60,559 bases of DNA from UBA4644 sp900555855 (GCA_052289195.1 DAWAJD010000010.1:1-60559); one strand, 5' to 3'; shown: positions 6,454 to 14,831, counted from the stretch's first letter. The notes: generated from the sequence alone by a model not told the origin. Program-made: numbers and translations.

Positions 6454-8270
6454 AACGCATACTCCTCCTTCTTCATTTTTTCCAGCAGCTGCCGGTGGTA
6501 CAGATCGGCATAGATGCCGCCCTGGGCCAGCAGGCTCTCATGGTTGCCCCGCTCTGCGATGCGGCCCTCGTCGATGACGATGATCTGATCCGCATCCTGC
6601 AGGGTGGAGATCCGGTGGGCCACGATGATATTGGTCTTGCCCTTCCGGTGCTCCCGCAGGTGCTGAAGGATCTTTTCCTCCGTATCGGTATCCACGGCGG
6701 AGACGGAATCGTCCAGGATCAGGATCTCCGGATCCAGGATCAGCGCCCGGGCGATGGCGATGCGCTGCTTTTGTCCGCCGGACAGGGAAACGCCCCGCTC
6801 GCCCACCATGGTCTCATAGCCCTGGGGGAAATCAATGATATTATCGTGGACGCAGGCCTGCTTTGCCGCCTCCTCCACATCCGCCTGCGTCTTGGTCCGG
6901 TCGCCGAAGGCGATGTTGGCCGCAACGGTATCGGAAAACAGGAAGTTATCCTGGGGCACATAGCCGCAGGCGGCGCGCAGGTCGTGCAGCGGGATGGTGT
7001 GGATCTCCCGGCCGCCCACATAGAGCATATCCTCCGCCGGATCGAAGACCCGCATCAGCAGGTTCACCAGCGTGGTCTTGCCGGAGCCTGTGCGGCCCAC
7101 GATGCCCAGCGTCTGGCCCTTTTCCAGCCGGAAGCTCACATCCTCCAACACGGGCTTGTCCCCGCCGGGATAGGTAAAGGTCAGGTGCCGGGCCTCCACG
7201 GTGCCCTCCGGCGTACCCAGAGAGACGGCCTGCGGGCCGTCGCAGATGTCGGCCTCCGCATTGAGGATGGTCTCCAGGCGGGTCATGGAGGCGCTGCCCC
7301 GGGTCATGATATTGATGATCCGGCCGATGGCCGCCATGGGCCACACCAGGCTGTTCAGAAACATGATAAAGCTGGAGAACTGGCCCGCGTCGATGCGGCC
7401 CAGAATGGCGATATAGCCGCCGTAAGCAACGGCCAGCGCCATGGAGATGCCCGCCACCATGCGCATGAAGGGCCACATGAAGGCCTGCAGCTTGGCTTCC
7501 CGGATGTTGGCCTGTTTGGTGTCCTGATTGACCTTTTCAAAGGCGGCCCATTCCTTCTGCTCCTGAACGAAGGCCTTGATGACCTTGATGCCGCCCAGCT
7601 TTTCCTGAACGAAGTCGGAAAGGTCGGAAAAGGCCTCCTGCTTCCGGGTAAAGCGCCGGTGCATCTCGTTGCCCAGGATGGTAGTTGTCACGGCAACTAA
7701 AATCATCGGAATAAACGCCACGATGCTCAGGCGAAGGTCGATCCTGGTGATCATCTTGTAAAGGGTGCTGACGCCGATGACCAGCGTGTCCAGCCCCATC
7801 ATCACCGTCACAGCAAACACCATGCGCACCGCCTCGATATCCGAGGTCATATACGCCATGACCTCGCCGGCCTTGTGCTCCTGGAAGAAGCTGGCGGAAA
7901 GGGTCTGCAGATGGGAATACAGGTCGTTGCGCATATCCCGCTCGATCTTGCGGGCCGAGCCGAAAATGAACCAGCGCCAGCCGATCCGTCCCACGAAGAC
8001 CAGCGCCGCGATGCCGGCCAGACGGAGCACCTGCCGGGTGATCTCGCCCATGGGATCTGCCAGCGTGCCCGTCCCAAGGATCACCTCGTCGATGATATTG
8101 ATGCTGTCGCCCATGATCAGGGGAACATCCGTCTGCACCAGATCGATGACGATCAGGATCAGGATGCCCACCAGATAGCTCCACTTATACTTGCCCAAAA
8201 AGTGCCGCGCATAAGGACTTTTGAAGATCCCCATCACGCTGCCCTTGGGCTTTTTTCCCTGCGGCTCCAT
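6450..8270 (-). CDS. Heterodimeric ABC exporter, degenerate-site half
   Basis: A 606-residue half-transporter with a membrane domain (about residues 25-330) followed by an ATPase. Walker A is GRTGSGKTT and the signature is the canonical LSGGQKQR. Walker B reads ILILDDS, with Asp where the catalytic Glu should be. Together with the FSAGQ signature in the partner this puts both defects in one nucleotide site, leaving the other site intact. ATG 8270 follows AGGAGGGA; the longer frame upstream (to 8531) crosses the promoter and is not used. The promoter has a 19-bp spacer containing a dyad, typical of MerR-family control. Confidence 0.93.
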   Translation of the reverse strand: MEPQGKKPKGSVMGIFKSPYARHFLGKYKWSYLVGILILIVIDLVQTDVPLIMGDSINIIDEVILGTGTLADPMGEITRQVLRLAGIAALVFVGRIGWRWFIFGSARKIERDMRNDLYSHLQTLSASFFQEHKAGEVMAYMTSDIEAVRMVFAVTVMMGLDTLVIGVSTLYKMITRIDLRLSIVAFIPMILVAVTTTILGNEMHRRFTRKQEAFSDLSDFVQEKLGGIKVIKAFVQEQKEWAAFEKVNQDTKQANIREAKLQAFMWPFMRMVAGISMALAVAYGGYIAILGRIDAGQFSSFIMFLNSLVWPMAAIGRIINIMTRGSASMTRLETILNAEADICDGPQAVSLGTPEGTVEARHLTFTYPGGDKPVLEDVSFRLEKGQTLGIVGRTGSGKTTLVNLLMRVFDPAEDMLYVGGREIHTIPLHDLRAACGYVPQDNFLFSDTVAANIAFGDRTKTQADVEEAAKQACVHDNIIDFPQGYETMVGERGVSLSGGQKQRIAIARALILDPEILILDDSVSAVDTDTEEKILQHLREHRKGKTNIIVAHRISTLQDADQIIVIDEGRIAERGNHESLLAQGGIYADLYHRQLLEKMKKEEYAL

Positions 8271-8307
8271 GCATCGTTCCCTCCTTTCGTTTTTTTCGCG
8301 TTTTTTC

Positions 8308-8338
8308 ATTATACGACCTGAAGTCAGGTTCATGTCAA
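8308..8338 (-). promoter_or_regulatory. MerR-type promoter of the ABC exporter operon
   Basis: On the minus strand TTGACA (8333-8338) and TATAAT (8308-8313) are separated by 19 bp. The spacer contains the dyad ACCTGA-CT-TCAGGT (8316-8329). Over-long spacers with a central dyad are the hallmark of promoters untwisted by MerR-family activators such as BmrR. No MerR gene is visible in the window. Confidence 0.8.
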
Positions 8339-8478
8339 GTCTTTTTTTCCGTCTGCGGCAGACAGCGGCCAAAAGACGGGGCGCTGCCAAGGGCCTTCTC
8401 CCCGTCTCCCGGTCTCCCGCCGCTGCGGGGCCTGCCCCTGTGCCGGAGCAGTCTTCCGCCGTAGACGGCCGGTCTTTT

Positions 8479-9624
8479 TTATTCCTTGTCGAACAGATAA
8501 TCCCGGTAGGCGACCTCTTTGCCTTCCTCAAAATACACCTTCGGCACGCGGCGGGCCAGGGCGGCCTGCAGGCCGTTGCGGTTGAAGTTCGTGATCTTTG
8601 CGCCCTCGGGATAGGTCATGGCGTTGTGGTGCTGGCTGAAGACCACCACCTCGTCGCCGATCTGCACATCGGGCACATCGGAAACATCGATCATGGCCTG
8701 ATCCATGCACATCAAGCCAACAATGGGGCATTTCACATCCTTCACGGTGCACCAGCCCTGATAGTGGGAGAGGGCCCGGGGCGCGCCGTCCACATAGCCG
8801 AAGGGCAGCGTGGCGATGACCCGGTCATGATCCGCCTTGTCGTCCAGCCCGTAGCCGATGCCCTCGCCCGCCGGCAGCACCTGCAGGTGGACGATCTCGC
8901 TCTTCAGCTCCATCACGGGCCGCAGAGTGGGGATATGGGGGTTGAAGCCATAGAAGAAGGAGCCGGGACGGACCATGTTATAGCGCATCTCCGGATAGCG
9001 GATGGCGCCGATGCCGTCGTCGATGCTCTTCAGGGGGAAGGTGACGCCCCGCTTTTCGCAGCCGTCGATAAACTGCTGGAAGCGCGCCCACTGCCGGTAA
9101 TCGTCGTCATGGGTCTCCAGCGCCAGGTGGCTGAAGATGCCGTCCAGCTTCAGGTTGGGCAGCTTGGCGATCTCCGCCACGATGTCCATGCTCTCCTCCG
9201 TTGGGGCAAAGCCCAGCCGGTGCATGCCGGTGTCCACCTTGATCTTGATCCGTCCTGTGATGCCCAGGCGGCTGCAGTCCTCAGAAAGGCGCTTGGCCTG
9301 CCGCAGGGAGCAGATGGTCTGGATGATGTTGTTTTCCGCGCCGTAATGGAGCAGATGATCGGGCGAGAGACCCAACACCAGGATCTCGCCGTCCTTATGC
9401 GCCCGGCGCAGCTCCAGCGCCTCGTTCAGCGACGCCACGCCGAAATAGCGCAGGCCGTATTTCATCATGTACCCCATCATCATCACAGCGCCGTGGCCGT
9501 AAGCGTCGGCCTTGATGATGGCCATGGGCTCCACATCGGGGCCCAACTCCTGCCGAAGCACGCCGATGTTATATTTCAGGTTGTCCAGATTGATCTCCGC
9601 ACGGGTGGTCCGCAGATGTTCCAT
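8479..9624 (-). CDS. alr: Alanine racemase
   Basis: A PLP enzyme interconverting L- and D-alanine, supplying D-Ala for peptidoglycan. It has 381 residues, the usual length. The PLP lysine is Lys38 in AIIKADAYGHG, and the catalytic Tyr lies in the FGYVDGAPR segment of the C-terminal beta domain. MCMDQAMIDVSD matches the conserved active-site loop. The ATG follows GGAG by 10 bp. It stands alone, with the exporter operon downstream and the divergent pta upstream. A TATGAT box on the minus strand around 9660 may be its -10. Confidence 0.95.
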   Translation of the reverse strand: MEHLRTTRAEINLDNLKYNIGVLRQELGPDVEPMAIIKADAYGHGAVMMMGYMMKYGLRYFGVASLNEALELRRAHKDGEILVLGLSPDHLLHYGAENNIIQTICSLRQAKRLSEDCSRLGITGRIKIKVDTGMHRLGFAPTEESMDIVAEIAKLPNLKLDGIFSHLALETHDDDYRQWARFQQFIDGCEKRGVTFPLKSIDDGIGAIRYPEMRYNMVRPGSFFYGFNPHIPTLRPVMELKSEIVHLQVLPAGEGIGYGLDDKADHDRVIATLPFGYVDGAPRALSHYQGWCTVKDVKCPIVGLMCMDQAMIDVSDVPDVQIGDEVVVFSQHHNAMTYPEGAKITNFNRNGLQAALARRVPKVYFEEGKEVAYRDYLFDKE

Positions 9625-9719
9625 AAGTCATTCGCTCCTTTGTTTCAATATCTGACTGCTGTATCATACTCCTTTTTTGGAGTTTCTGGAAGAGGAAACG
9701 CAAAAAATTTTGAATCTTC

Positions 9720-9748
9720 TTGAATCTTTTTTCGATCTGTGATAGAGT
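9720..9748 (+). promoter_or_regulatory. Tentative promoter of pta
   Basis: TTGAAT (9720-9725), 17 bp, TAGAGT (9743-9748). The -10 is weak, but the spacing and position are right. Confidence 0.45.
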
Positions 9749-9806
9749 GGCAGAGGATAAAAGGATGATTTGCTTTTTATTTTATCTATATTGGGAGGGA
9801 ACTGCA

Positions 9807-10820
9807 ATGTTTCAGAAACTGATCGAAAAAGTCAAGGCCGAGCCCAAGACCATCGTCTTCACCGAAGGCGTGGACGCCCGCATTCTCAGCGCCGCTTCCC
9901 GTCTGCTCCAGGAAAAGCTCATGGGCGTGATCCTGGTGGGTCCCGTGGACGAGGTAAAGGCCGCCGCCGCCAAGGATGGCTTCAACATCGACGGCGCGGA
10001 GATCCTGGATCCCGCTTCCTACGAGGGCATGGACGAGATGGTCCAGACCATGGTGGAGCTGCGCAAGGGCAAGATGAGCCCCGAAGAGTGCCGCGCCAAC
10101 CTGCTGAAGGGCAATTATTTCGGCACCATGCTGGTCAAGCTGGGCAAGGCCGACTGCCTGCTGGGCGGCGCCACCTATTCCACCGCGGATACCATCCGCC
10201 CCGCGCTGCAGCTGGTCAAGACCAAGAAGGGCGCGCATCTGGTGTCCTCCTGCTTCATCCTGAACCGGGACTGCGGCCCCGAGGAGCTGCGCACCATCTG
10301 CATGGGCGACTGTGCCGTCAATATCGACTATCAGGATACCGTGGATAAAGAGGGCAATGTGACCTTCACCGCCGCCCAGAAGCTGGCGGAGGTGGCCGTG
10401 GAATGTGCCCACTGCGCCAAGATCTTCGACATCGACCCCAAGGTCGCCATGCTGAGCTTCTCCACCAAGGGCTCCGGCAAGGGCGGCACTGTCCAGCTGA
10501 GCCGCGACGCCACGGCCATCGCCAAGGAGCAGGCCCCCGAGCTGGCCATCGACGGCGAGATGCAGTTTGACGCCGCCGTCTCCCCCACCGTGGGCCAGCT
10601 GAAGTTCCCGGGCAGCAAGGTGGCCGGCTATGCCAACACCTTTATCTTCCCCCTGATCGAGGCCGGCAATATCGGCTATAAGATCGCCCAGCGTCTGGGC
10701 GGCTACGATGCCTACGGCCCCATTCTGCTGGGCCTGAACGCTCCCATCAACGACCTGTCCCGCGGCTGCAACGCCGACGAGGTCTATAAGATGGCCATCA
10801 TCACCGCCGCGCTCCGCTGA
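9807..10820 (+). CDS. pta: Phosphate acetyltransferase
   Basis: Converts acetyl-CoA plus phosphate to acetyl phosphate and CoA, the first step of acetate/ATP formation in fermenters. The 337-residue length matches the short Clostridia form. The C-terminus GLNAPINDLSRGCNADEVYK is a family signature. KFPGSKVAGYANTFIFP and LLGGATYSTADTIRPALQ are conserved substrate-binding parts. ATG 9807 follows GGGAGGGA; the longer reading begins inside the promoter. Acetate kinase is not adjacent. Codon use is strongly biased (many CTG, GGC, AAG), as expected for a highly expressed gene. Confidence 0.95.
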   Translation: MFQKLIEKVKAEPKTIVFTEGVDARILSAASRLLQEKLMGVILVGPVDEVKAAAAKDGFNIDGAEILDPASYEGMDEMVQTMVELRKGKMSPEECRANLLKGNYFGTMLVKLGKADCLLGGATYSTADTIRPALQLVKTKKGAHLVSSCFILNRDCGPEELRTICMGDCAVNIDYQDTVDKEGNVTFTAAQKLAEVAVECAHCAKIFDIDPKVAMLSFSTKGSGKGGTVQLSRDATAIAKEQAPELAIDGEMQFDAAVSPTVGQLKFPGSKVAGYANTFIFPLIEAGNIGYKIAQRLGGYDAYGPILLGLNAPINDLSRGCNADEVYKMAIITAALR

Positions 10821-10878
10821 ACCGCATAATAAAAAAAACAAGCCCCTGGAGTCTAGATGGGTGTTCATAAAACAGTCA

Positions 10879-10910
10879 ATGGAGCGTATCGATACAGATA
10901 CGCTCCATTT
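10879..10910 (+). terminator. Hairpin after pta, possible terminator
   Basis: ATGGAGCGTATC-loop-GATACGCTCCAT, a 12-bp perfect stem followed by TTTCTCAT. The T run is poor. Confidence 0.5.
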
Positions 10911-10945
10911 CTCATGTCAACATACTATGTAATGGGGTGCAGCCC

Positions 10946-11285
10946 CTTGGCTCTCCCTTTGGGAGAGCTGTCACCGCAGGTGACTGAGAGGGTCTTGCAG
11001 CCTTTTTCGAATGATAAGATCAATTTGTGTGCACACACCACGAAAATCCCTGTCGATATCCCGGTTTGAGAATCGCAGAATCTCCAACCCAAGAGACATC
11101 AGGAATTGAGAGCGTTCCGCATCATAAGCAAGCCCCTGAGGTTCATAATGCTGAGAGCCATCCAATTCAATGACCAGTCTGACCGAAGCACAGTAAAAGT
11201 CCACGATGAATCTGCCGATAATCCGCGTTTGCCCTGTCCGTCCTCGCTACGCTCGGCCACCTCTCCCAAAGGGAGAGGCAAGGGA
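10946..11285. mobile_element. Inverted-repeat element carrying a DUF559 fragment
   Basis: The left end CCTTGGCTCTCCCTTTGGGA (10946-10965, continuing GAGCTGTC) and the complement of the right end (CCTTGCCTCTCCC, continuing TTTGGGAGAGGTGGC) are terminal inverted repeats that are also hairpins. The same end logic, CCTTG(G/C)CTC...GAG(C/G)TG, is seen at 56387-56562 and 60298-60455. Between the ends lies a truncated DUF559 endonuclease frame. The whole unit sits between pta and an acetyltransferase gene. It is a candidate parent form of the shorter repeats. Confidence 0.65.
10971..11204 (-). pseudogene. DUF559 (Vsr-like endonuclease) fragment, N-terminally truncated
   Basis: The reading contains LVIELDGSQHYE and GLEILRFSNRDID, the core of DUF559 proteins, which share the restriction-endonuclease/Vsr fold; the Asp and Gln/His of this core are typical. 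A GTG at 11204 gives 77 residues. The same frame stays open upstream (reading RIIGRFIV) only to a TAG about 15 codons before, right at the inverted repeat. About 40-50 N-terminal residues usual for the family are therefore missing. The C-terminal residues and TGA are encoded by the left inverted repeat itself. No ribosome site is seen. It is probably a decayed passenger of the element. Confidence 0.75.
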
Positions 11286-11349
11286 TGCTCGCGCAGTACA
11301 CCGAAAGGTGTATAGAAACGCGCTCTTTATCAGCTCGGCAAATTGGAGT

Positions 11350-11823
11350 TTACCGCTCAATACGGTAGTATTTGAATGTTTCATCTTCTCCGACAAAGCA
11401 AAAGCCTACCTTTTCCAGCACATGCTGACTCCGGGTGTTTTTTCTGACGGTATCTGCGTTTACCGCAGCCATTCCCAACTCGTCAAAGGCGGTTTTTACC
11501 GCCAAACGTTCTGCCTGCGTTCCGTATCCCTTTCCTTTCACCGCGTCGTTTTGCATATGGATACTCAGGGAACATTCTTTTTTATCATGGTCGATCTGCT
11601 TCAATTGCAATTCCCCGATCACCTTATCCCCAAGCATGATCGCAAACAGTCTGCGTGAAGTGTCCTGCCCTTTCATATCAAAATATCGATTTACCGCAGC
11701 TTCGTCATAAACATAGGGCTGAAACAGGTGCATATCCATATAGATAGACGCATCATTCGTCCAATGCTTGTATAGTTCGTGACATAGTTTTCGCGTCATC
11801 GCCTTTAACTGAATTGTTGGCAT
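11350..11823 (-). CDS. GNAT-family N-acetyltransferase (RimJ/RimL-like)
   Basis: A 157-residue acetyltransferase of the GCN5 superfamily. It has KVIGELQLKQID (beta-4), GKGYGTQAERLAVKTAFDEL (the acetyl-CoA pyrophosphate loop, Q/RxxGxG/A-like) and NTRSQHVLEKVGFCFVGEDE (the usual end). It is expected to move acetyl from acetyl-CoA to an amine on a protein or small molecule; the substrate is unknown. Start 11823 is preferred because AGGGG/AAGGT lies just upstream; an ATG at 11847 has no ribosome site. The gene is clearly more AT-rich than its neighbours and sits next to the DUF559 element, suggesting acquisition by transfer. Confidence 0.88.
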   Translation of the reverse strand: MPTIQLKAMTRKLCHELYKHWTNDASIYMDMHLFQPYVYDEAAVNRYFDMKGQDTSRRLFAIMLGDKVIGELQLKQIDHDKKECSLSIHMQNDAVKGKGYGTQAERLAVKTAFDELGMAAVNADTVRKNTRSQHVLEKVGFCFVGEDETFKYYRIER

Positions 11824-11905
11824 GTTATACCTTACCCCTTTTATCATTCCGACTTATTGCTTTGTTTAATTCTATCATGTGGCTTTAATACATGCAATAG
11901 CAAGG

Positions 11906-11927
11906 CCCGGCAGACATTACTGCCGGG
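11906..11927. other. Hairpin upstream of the GNAT gene
   Basis: CCCGGCAG-ACATTA-CTGCCGGG, a perfect 8-bp stem with no T run. Confidence 0.5.
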
Positions 11928-11993
11928 AATGAAACTGTCTTACGGCCACCCGCATTTCGCTCCGGGGGCTTTTCCACTTCTTATATTAAATAT

Positions 11994-12021
11994 TTACAGC
12001 ACGAACTGCACGGCGCGGAGC
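11994..12021. repeat. 28-bp direct repeat, copy 1 (duplicated dppA 3' end)
   Basis: Identical for 28 bp to 12162-12189, which is the last codons and stop of dppA. The two copies flank a 140-bp stretch (12022-12161) that holds no gene but has two palindromes. Confidence 0.9.
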
Positions 12022-12161
12022 TGCTCCCCGCAAAACGGGTTTTGCGGGGGCCCCGTTTGATTCCATAGATTTCCGGCAAGTGAATTGCCGGAAATCGGGA
12101 CGGCGGCACGCGCCGCCGGGGGGATGCGCTCCGCCCCTTCTTGTCTCTTTTATTGCTTTTA
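12022..12161. repeat. Palindrome-rich insert between the 28-bp repeats
   Basis: It holds CCCCGCAAAAC-GG-GTTTTGCGGGG (12026-12049), close kin of the palindrome at 59039-59072, and TTCCGGCAA-GTGAA-TTGCCGGAA (12071-12093), followed by a GC-rich tract. With the duplicated flanks it looks like a small inserted element. The hairpins may also act as dppA terminators. Confidence 0.6.
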
Positions 12162-12959
12162 TTACAGCACGAACTGCACGGCGCGGAGCACATCCATGAA
12201 GTCGTCGGTCTCCATGCGGATGGTGCGGTCGCCCACCAGCTGAAAGCCGGGATAGAAGGACCGGCGCACGGCCAGCTTATGCTCCTTATAGGAGACCTCA
12301 AAGGTGAAATGCTCCGGCAGCTGAATGCCCGCCTTGGACAGATCCTGCTTCAGGGCCTTTTCCGTCATTTCCCGGATGGTGCGGCAGGCCAGGGCGGGAT
12401 TGATGCAGCGGGTGGCGCCGCCAAAGCCATCCTTCACCGCCACGGTATACAGCATGGGATGCAGGTCCCGGCTGTCCTCGGTGAGCATTTTGTCGCCGGT
12501 GAGCAAAACGGTGGGGACGCCCTTCAGCGTGCAGGCATAGCTGTAGAGCACGAATTCCGAGCAGGGCTTGCCGTTGAGCAGGACATCGGTGGTCTGGGTG
12601 GTAAAGGTATGGGACAGCGGATTGCCGCAGCGGCCGGCGGCAGAATGATAGCCCACGAACAGCGCCGCGTCATAGGTCTCGTCCACGCCGTCCACCATGC
12701 CAAGTGGGCTGCCCGTCCAGCCGCGGATGACCTCTGCGCATTCCGGCAGCTGGGTCACATCCAGATTGATGGCGTAATCGTGGGCGTCCTTGATCAGAAT
12801 ATGATCCGCGCCGGCGGCGATGGCGCCCTCGCAGGCCGCCTTGACCTCCCGGGTCATCTGCTGGGCGGCGGGAGGATAGATGCCCTTGCCCACCTCGGTC
12901 TCATCCCAAAGGGTGGTGAGGGTGGTCCCTTCGATATCGGCACTGATAAAAACGCGCAT
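12162..12959 (-). CDS. dppA: D-aminopeptidase DppA (peptidase M55)
   Basis: A zinc enzyme that removes N-terminal D-amino acids, classically from D-Ala-containing peptides. It has 265 residues. Ligands are visible as Asp8 and Glu10 (SADIEG), His60 (KDAHDYAIN), His105 (GYHSAAG) and Glu135, with His117 near the nucleophile position. GGAGGACAAGC precedes the ATG. The promoter at 12995-13023 gives it its own transcript. Its last 28 bp are duplicated 168 bp further on, but the gene itself is intact. With the dipeptidase and PepT it fits peptidoglycan-peptide recycling. In Bacilli dppA leads a dipeptide permease operon, which is absent here. Confidence 0.93.
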   Translation of the reverse strand: MRVFISADIEGTTLTTLWDETEVGKGIYPPAAQQMTREVKAACEGAIAAGADHILIKDAHDYAINLDVTQLPECAEVIRGWTGSPLGMVDGVDETYDAALFVGYHSAAGRCGNPLSHTFTTQTTDVLLNGKPCSEFVLYSYACTLKGVPTVLLTGDKMLTEDSRDLHPMLYTVAVKDGFGGATRCINPALACRTIREMTEKALKQDLSKAGIQLPEHFTFEVSYKEHKLAVRRSFYPGFQLVGDRTIRMETDDFMDVLRAVQFVL

Positions 12960-12994
12960 GATGCTTGTCCTCCTTAAAAAATTTTGATGCTTTC

Positions 12995-13023
12995 AGTATA
13001 ACAGGCTCCGCCCTGCGGCGCAA
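12995..13023 (-). promoter_or_regulatory. Promoter of dppA
   Basis: On the minus strand TTGCGC (13018-13023), 17 bp, TATACT (12995-13000). Confidence 0.7.
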
Positions 13024-13030
13024 GCGTCCG

Positions 13031-13084
13031 GCGCAAAAATACGGCGCTCCGCCGGGAAGCTGTACCTTTTCCCGGCAGAGCGCC
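13031..13084. terminator. Terminator after the M23 peptidase gene
   Basis: A 16-bp near-perfect stem (13043-13058 with 13069-13084) with GTATTTTTG after it on the minus strand and CGTCTTTTTC on the plus strand. Confidence 0.85.
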
Positions 13085-13096
13085 GCGTCTTTTTCT

Positions 13097-14743
13097 TTAT
13101 TTGCTCACATAGTTCAGCGGATTCTGGGCCTTGCCCTTATACCGGATCTCAAAATGGAGATGGGGGCCTGTGACCCGGCCGGTGGAGCCCACCTTGGCGA
13201 TCTGCTGTCCCTGGGCCACCTTGTCGCCCTTGGAGACCAGCAGCTGGCTGCAGTGGCAGTAATAGGTGGTATAGCCGTTGCCGTGGTCGATGATGATATG
13301 CTTGCCGTAGTTGCCCTTCTGGCCGGCCCAAATGACCGTTCCGCCGTCGGCGGCCCAGATCTTGGCTCCGGTCTTTCCGGCCCAATCCACGCCGGTATGA
13401 TAATCCCGCAGGCTCTTCCGGCTGCCGAAGCCGGAGGAGAAGCGCAGGCTGCAGGGCTTAATGAAGCTGCCGGTGGTGACGCTGCGCTTGGTTCCCTTGA
13501 TCTTGACGGCGGTCACCGGCTCCCGCACCACCACATAGCTGGTGATGACCCGCTGGCTCTCCACGCCGTTCACATAGGTCACATCGGCCACCACATCTGC
13601 CAGGCCGTTGACGCCCTCCACCTTATATTTGCTCTGGTAGGTATACATGCTGTCGCTGTATTCCACCTTGGTCTCATAGGGGATCTCCACCTGATAGGCC
13701 TCCGTGACGGTCTGCTGCACGGAAAGATAGGGCACGGCGGCCGAAAGCACCAGCTCCTGCCCCACATGGATCCGCGCAGGATCCAGCCCGGGGTTCAGCG
13801 CCTGGATCTCCGCCACCTTCAGATCGTATTTCCGGCCGATGCCGCTGACGGTGTCGCCGGAGCGGACAGAATAAATCAGCGTCTCCTCCTTGTTTTCCGT
13901 GAGCTTTTTCTGCATGGTGCTGATGTCCATCAGCAGGCCCTCGCCCCGGGTGGTGGTCTTGAGCTGCACATCGTTGACAAAGGAGGTTTTCACCTGTGTG
14001 GTGTTGTCGCAGGAGCGCAGCATGATCTGCCGCAGCATCAGGCTCAGGGCCGAGCGGCTGGTGCTTGCGCCCACATTTTCGCCGTCCACCTGCAGCACAT
14101 ACTGCCGCGGCGTCTCCGGCACGGAGGCAAACAGCTTTTCCGCCAGAGCCTCCTCATCCAGCAGACGGCTCTGATCCAGATAGCCCAGCTGGAAGGAAAA
14201 CCGCGTTTCCAGATTATACGGCGTGCCCTGATAGGCGGAGACGCGCTTTTCCACCCGCTCCACCACGGCCTCCACCTGCGCCCGGTCCTGCACATAGCCC
14301 AGGCTCTCGCCGTCCAGCCGGACCTCGAAGCCCACGCCGAAGCAGCAGGCGGAAATGATCATCACCACCGCGCAGGCCAGAAGGGCCATGGGCGCCGCCC
14401 GGCCTCTGGGCCGGGACTTTGCCTCGTGCCAGAGATGATAGACCTCCAGCCGCCAGGCGTCCCGGGAGCGGGCCCATTCCAAAAGCTCCTCCAGCCCCCG
14501 GCTGGCCAGCCGGTAAAACCGCCGCCAGAGCCGGGCCAGCAGACTGCGCAGCAGCAGAAAGACCCAGGCCACGCCGCTGAAAAACGCCGCCAGCACGCCC
14601 ACCAGGCCCCGCAGCTCCACGGCGTTTGCCCCCACTGCGGCCAGACGGCACACATGGAGCCGGAGCCGCACCCAAATGCGGCGGAGCCGGCCGGAAAGGC
14701 TCGTTCCCGGGCGAATAGACAGGGATTCTGCGGAAAGCATCAT
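13097..14743 (-). CDS. Membrane-anchored LysM-G5-M23 cell-wall endopeptidase
   Basis: A 548-residue envelope protein. A basic N-terminal region with one hydrophobic stretch (about residues 50-70) precedes the main membrane helix ALLACAVVMIISACCFG (about 120-138). A LysM domain (SVRSGDTVSGIGRKYDLKVA..., about 285-330) follows, then a G5-type beta domain (EIPYETKVEYSDSMYTYQSK onward, about 345-410). The C-terminal M23 metallopeptidase has HTGVD and HLHFE zinc motifs. M23 enzymes cut peptidoglycan cross-bridges, and LysM and G5 bind the wall. ATG 14743 is preferred over GTG 14752 because GAGGTG lies 7 bp upstream. It is divergent from the lipoprotein operon. Confidence 0.9.
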   Translation of the reverse strand: MMLSAESLSIRPGTSLSGRLRRIWVRLRLHVCRLAAVGANAVELRGLVGVLAAFFSGVAWVFLLLRSLLARLWRRFYRLASRGLEELLEWARSRDAWRLEVYHLWHEAKSRPRGRAAPMALLACAVVMIISACCFGVGFEVRLDGESLGYVQDRAQVEAVVERVEKRVSAYQGTPYNLETRFSFQLGYLDQSRLLDEEALAEKLFASVPETPRQYVLQVDGENVGASTSRSALSLMLRQIMLRSCDNTTQVKTSFVNDVQLKTTTRGEGLLMDISTMQKKLTENKEETLIYSVRSGDTVSGIGRKYDLKVAEIQALNPGLDPARIHVGQELVLSAAVPYLSVQQTVTEAYQVEIPYETKVEYSDSMYTYQSKYKVEGVNGLADVVADVTYVNGVESQRVITSYVVVREPVTAVKIKGTKRSVTTGSFIKPCSLRFSSGFGSRKSLRDYHTGVDWAGKTGAKIWAADGGTVIWAGQKGNYGKHIIIDHGNGYTTYYCHCSQLLVSKGDKVAQGQQIAKVGSTGRVTGPHLHFEIRYKGKAQNPLNYVSK

Positions 14744-14802
14744 GGGTCGCACCTCGAAAAAGCAAAGATTCAGAAAATGATTACAAATTAGTAACAGGTT
14801 TT

Positions 14803-14831
14803 ATGGTACAATACTTCCGCGGCCTTGTCAA
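14803..14831 (-). promoter_or_regulatory. Promoter of the M23 peptidase gene
   Basis: On the minus strand TTGACA (14826-14831), 17 bp, TACCAT (14803-14808). Confidence 0.7.
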
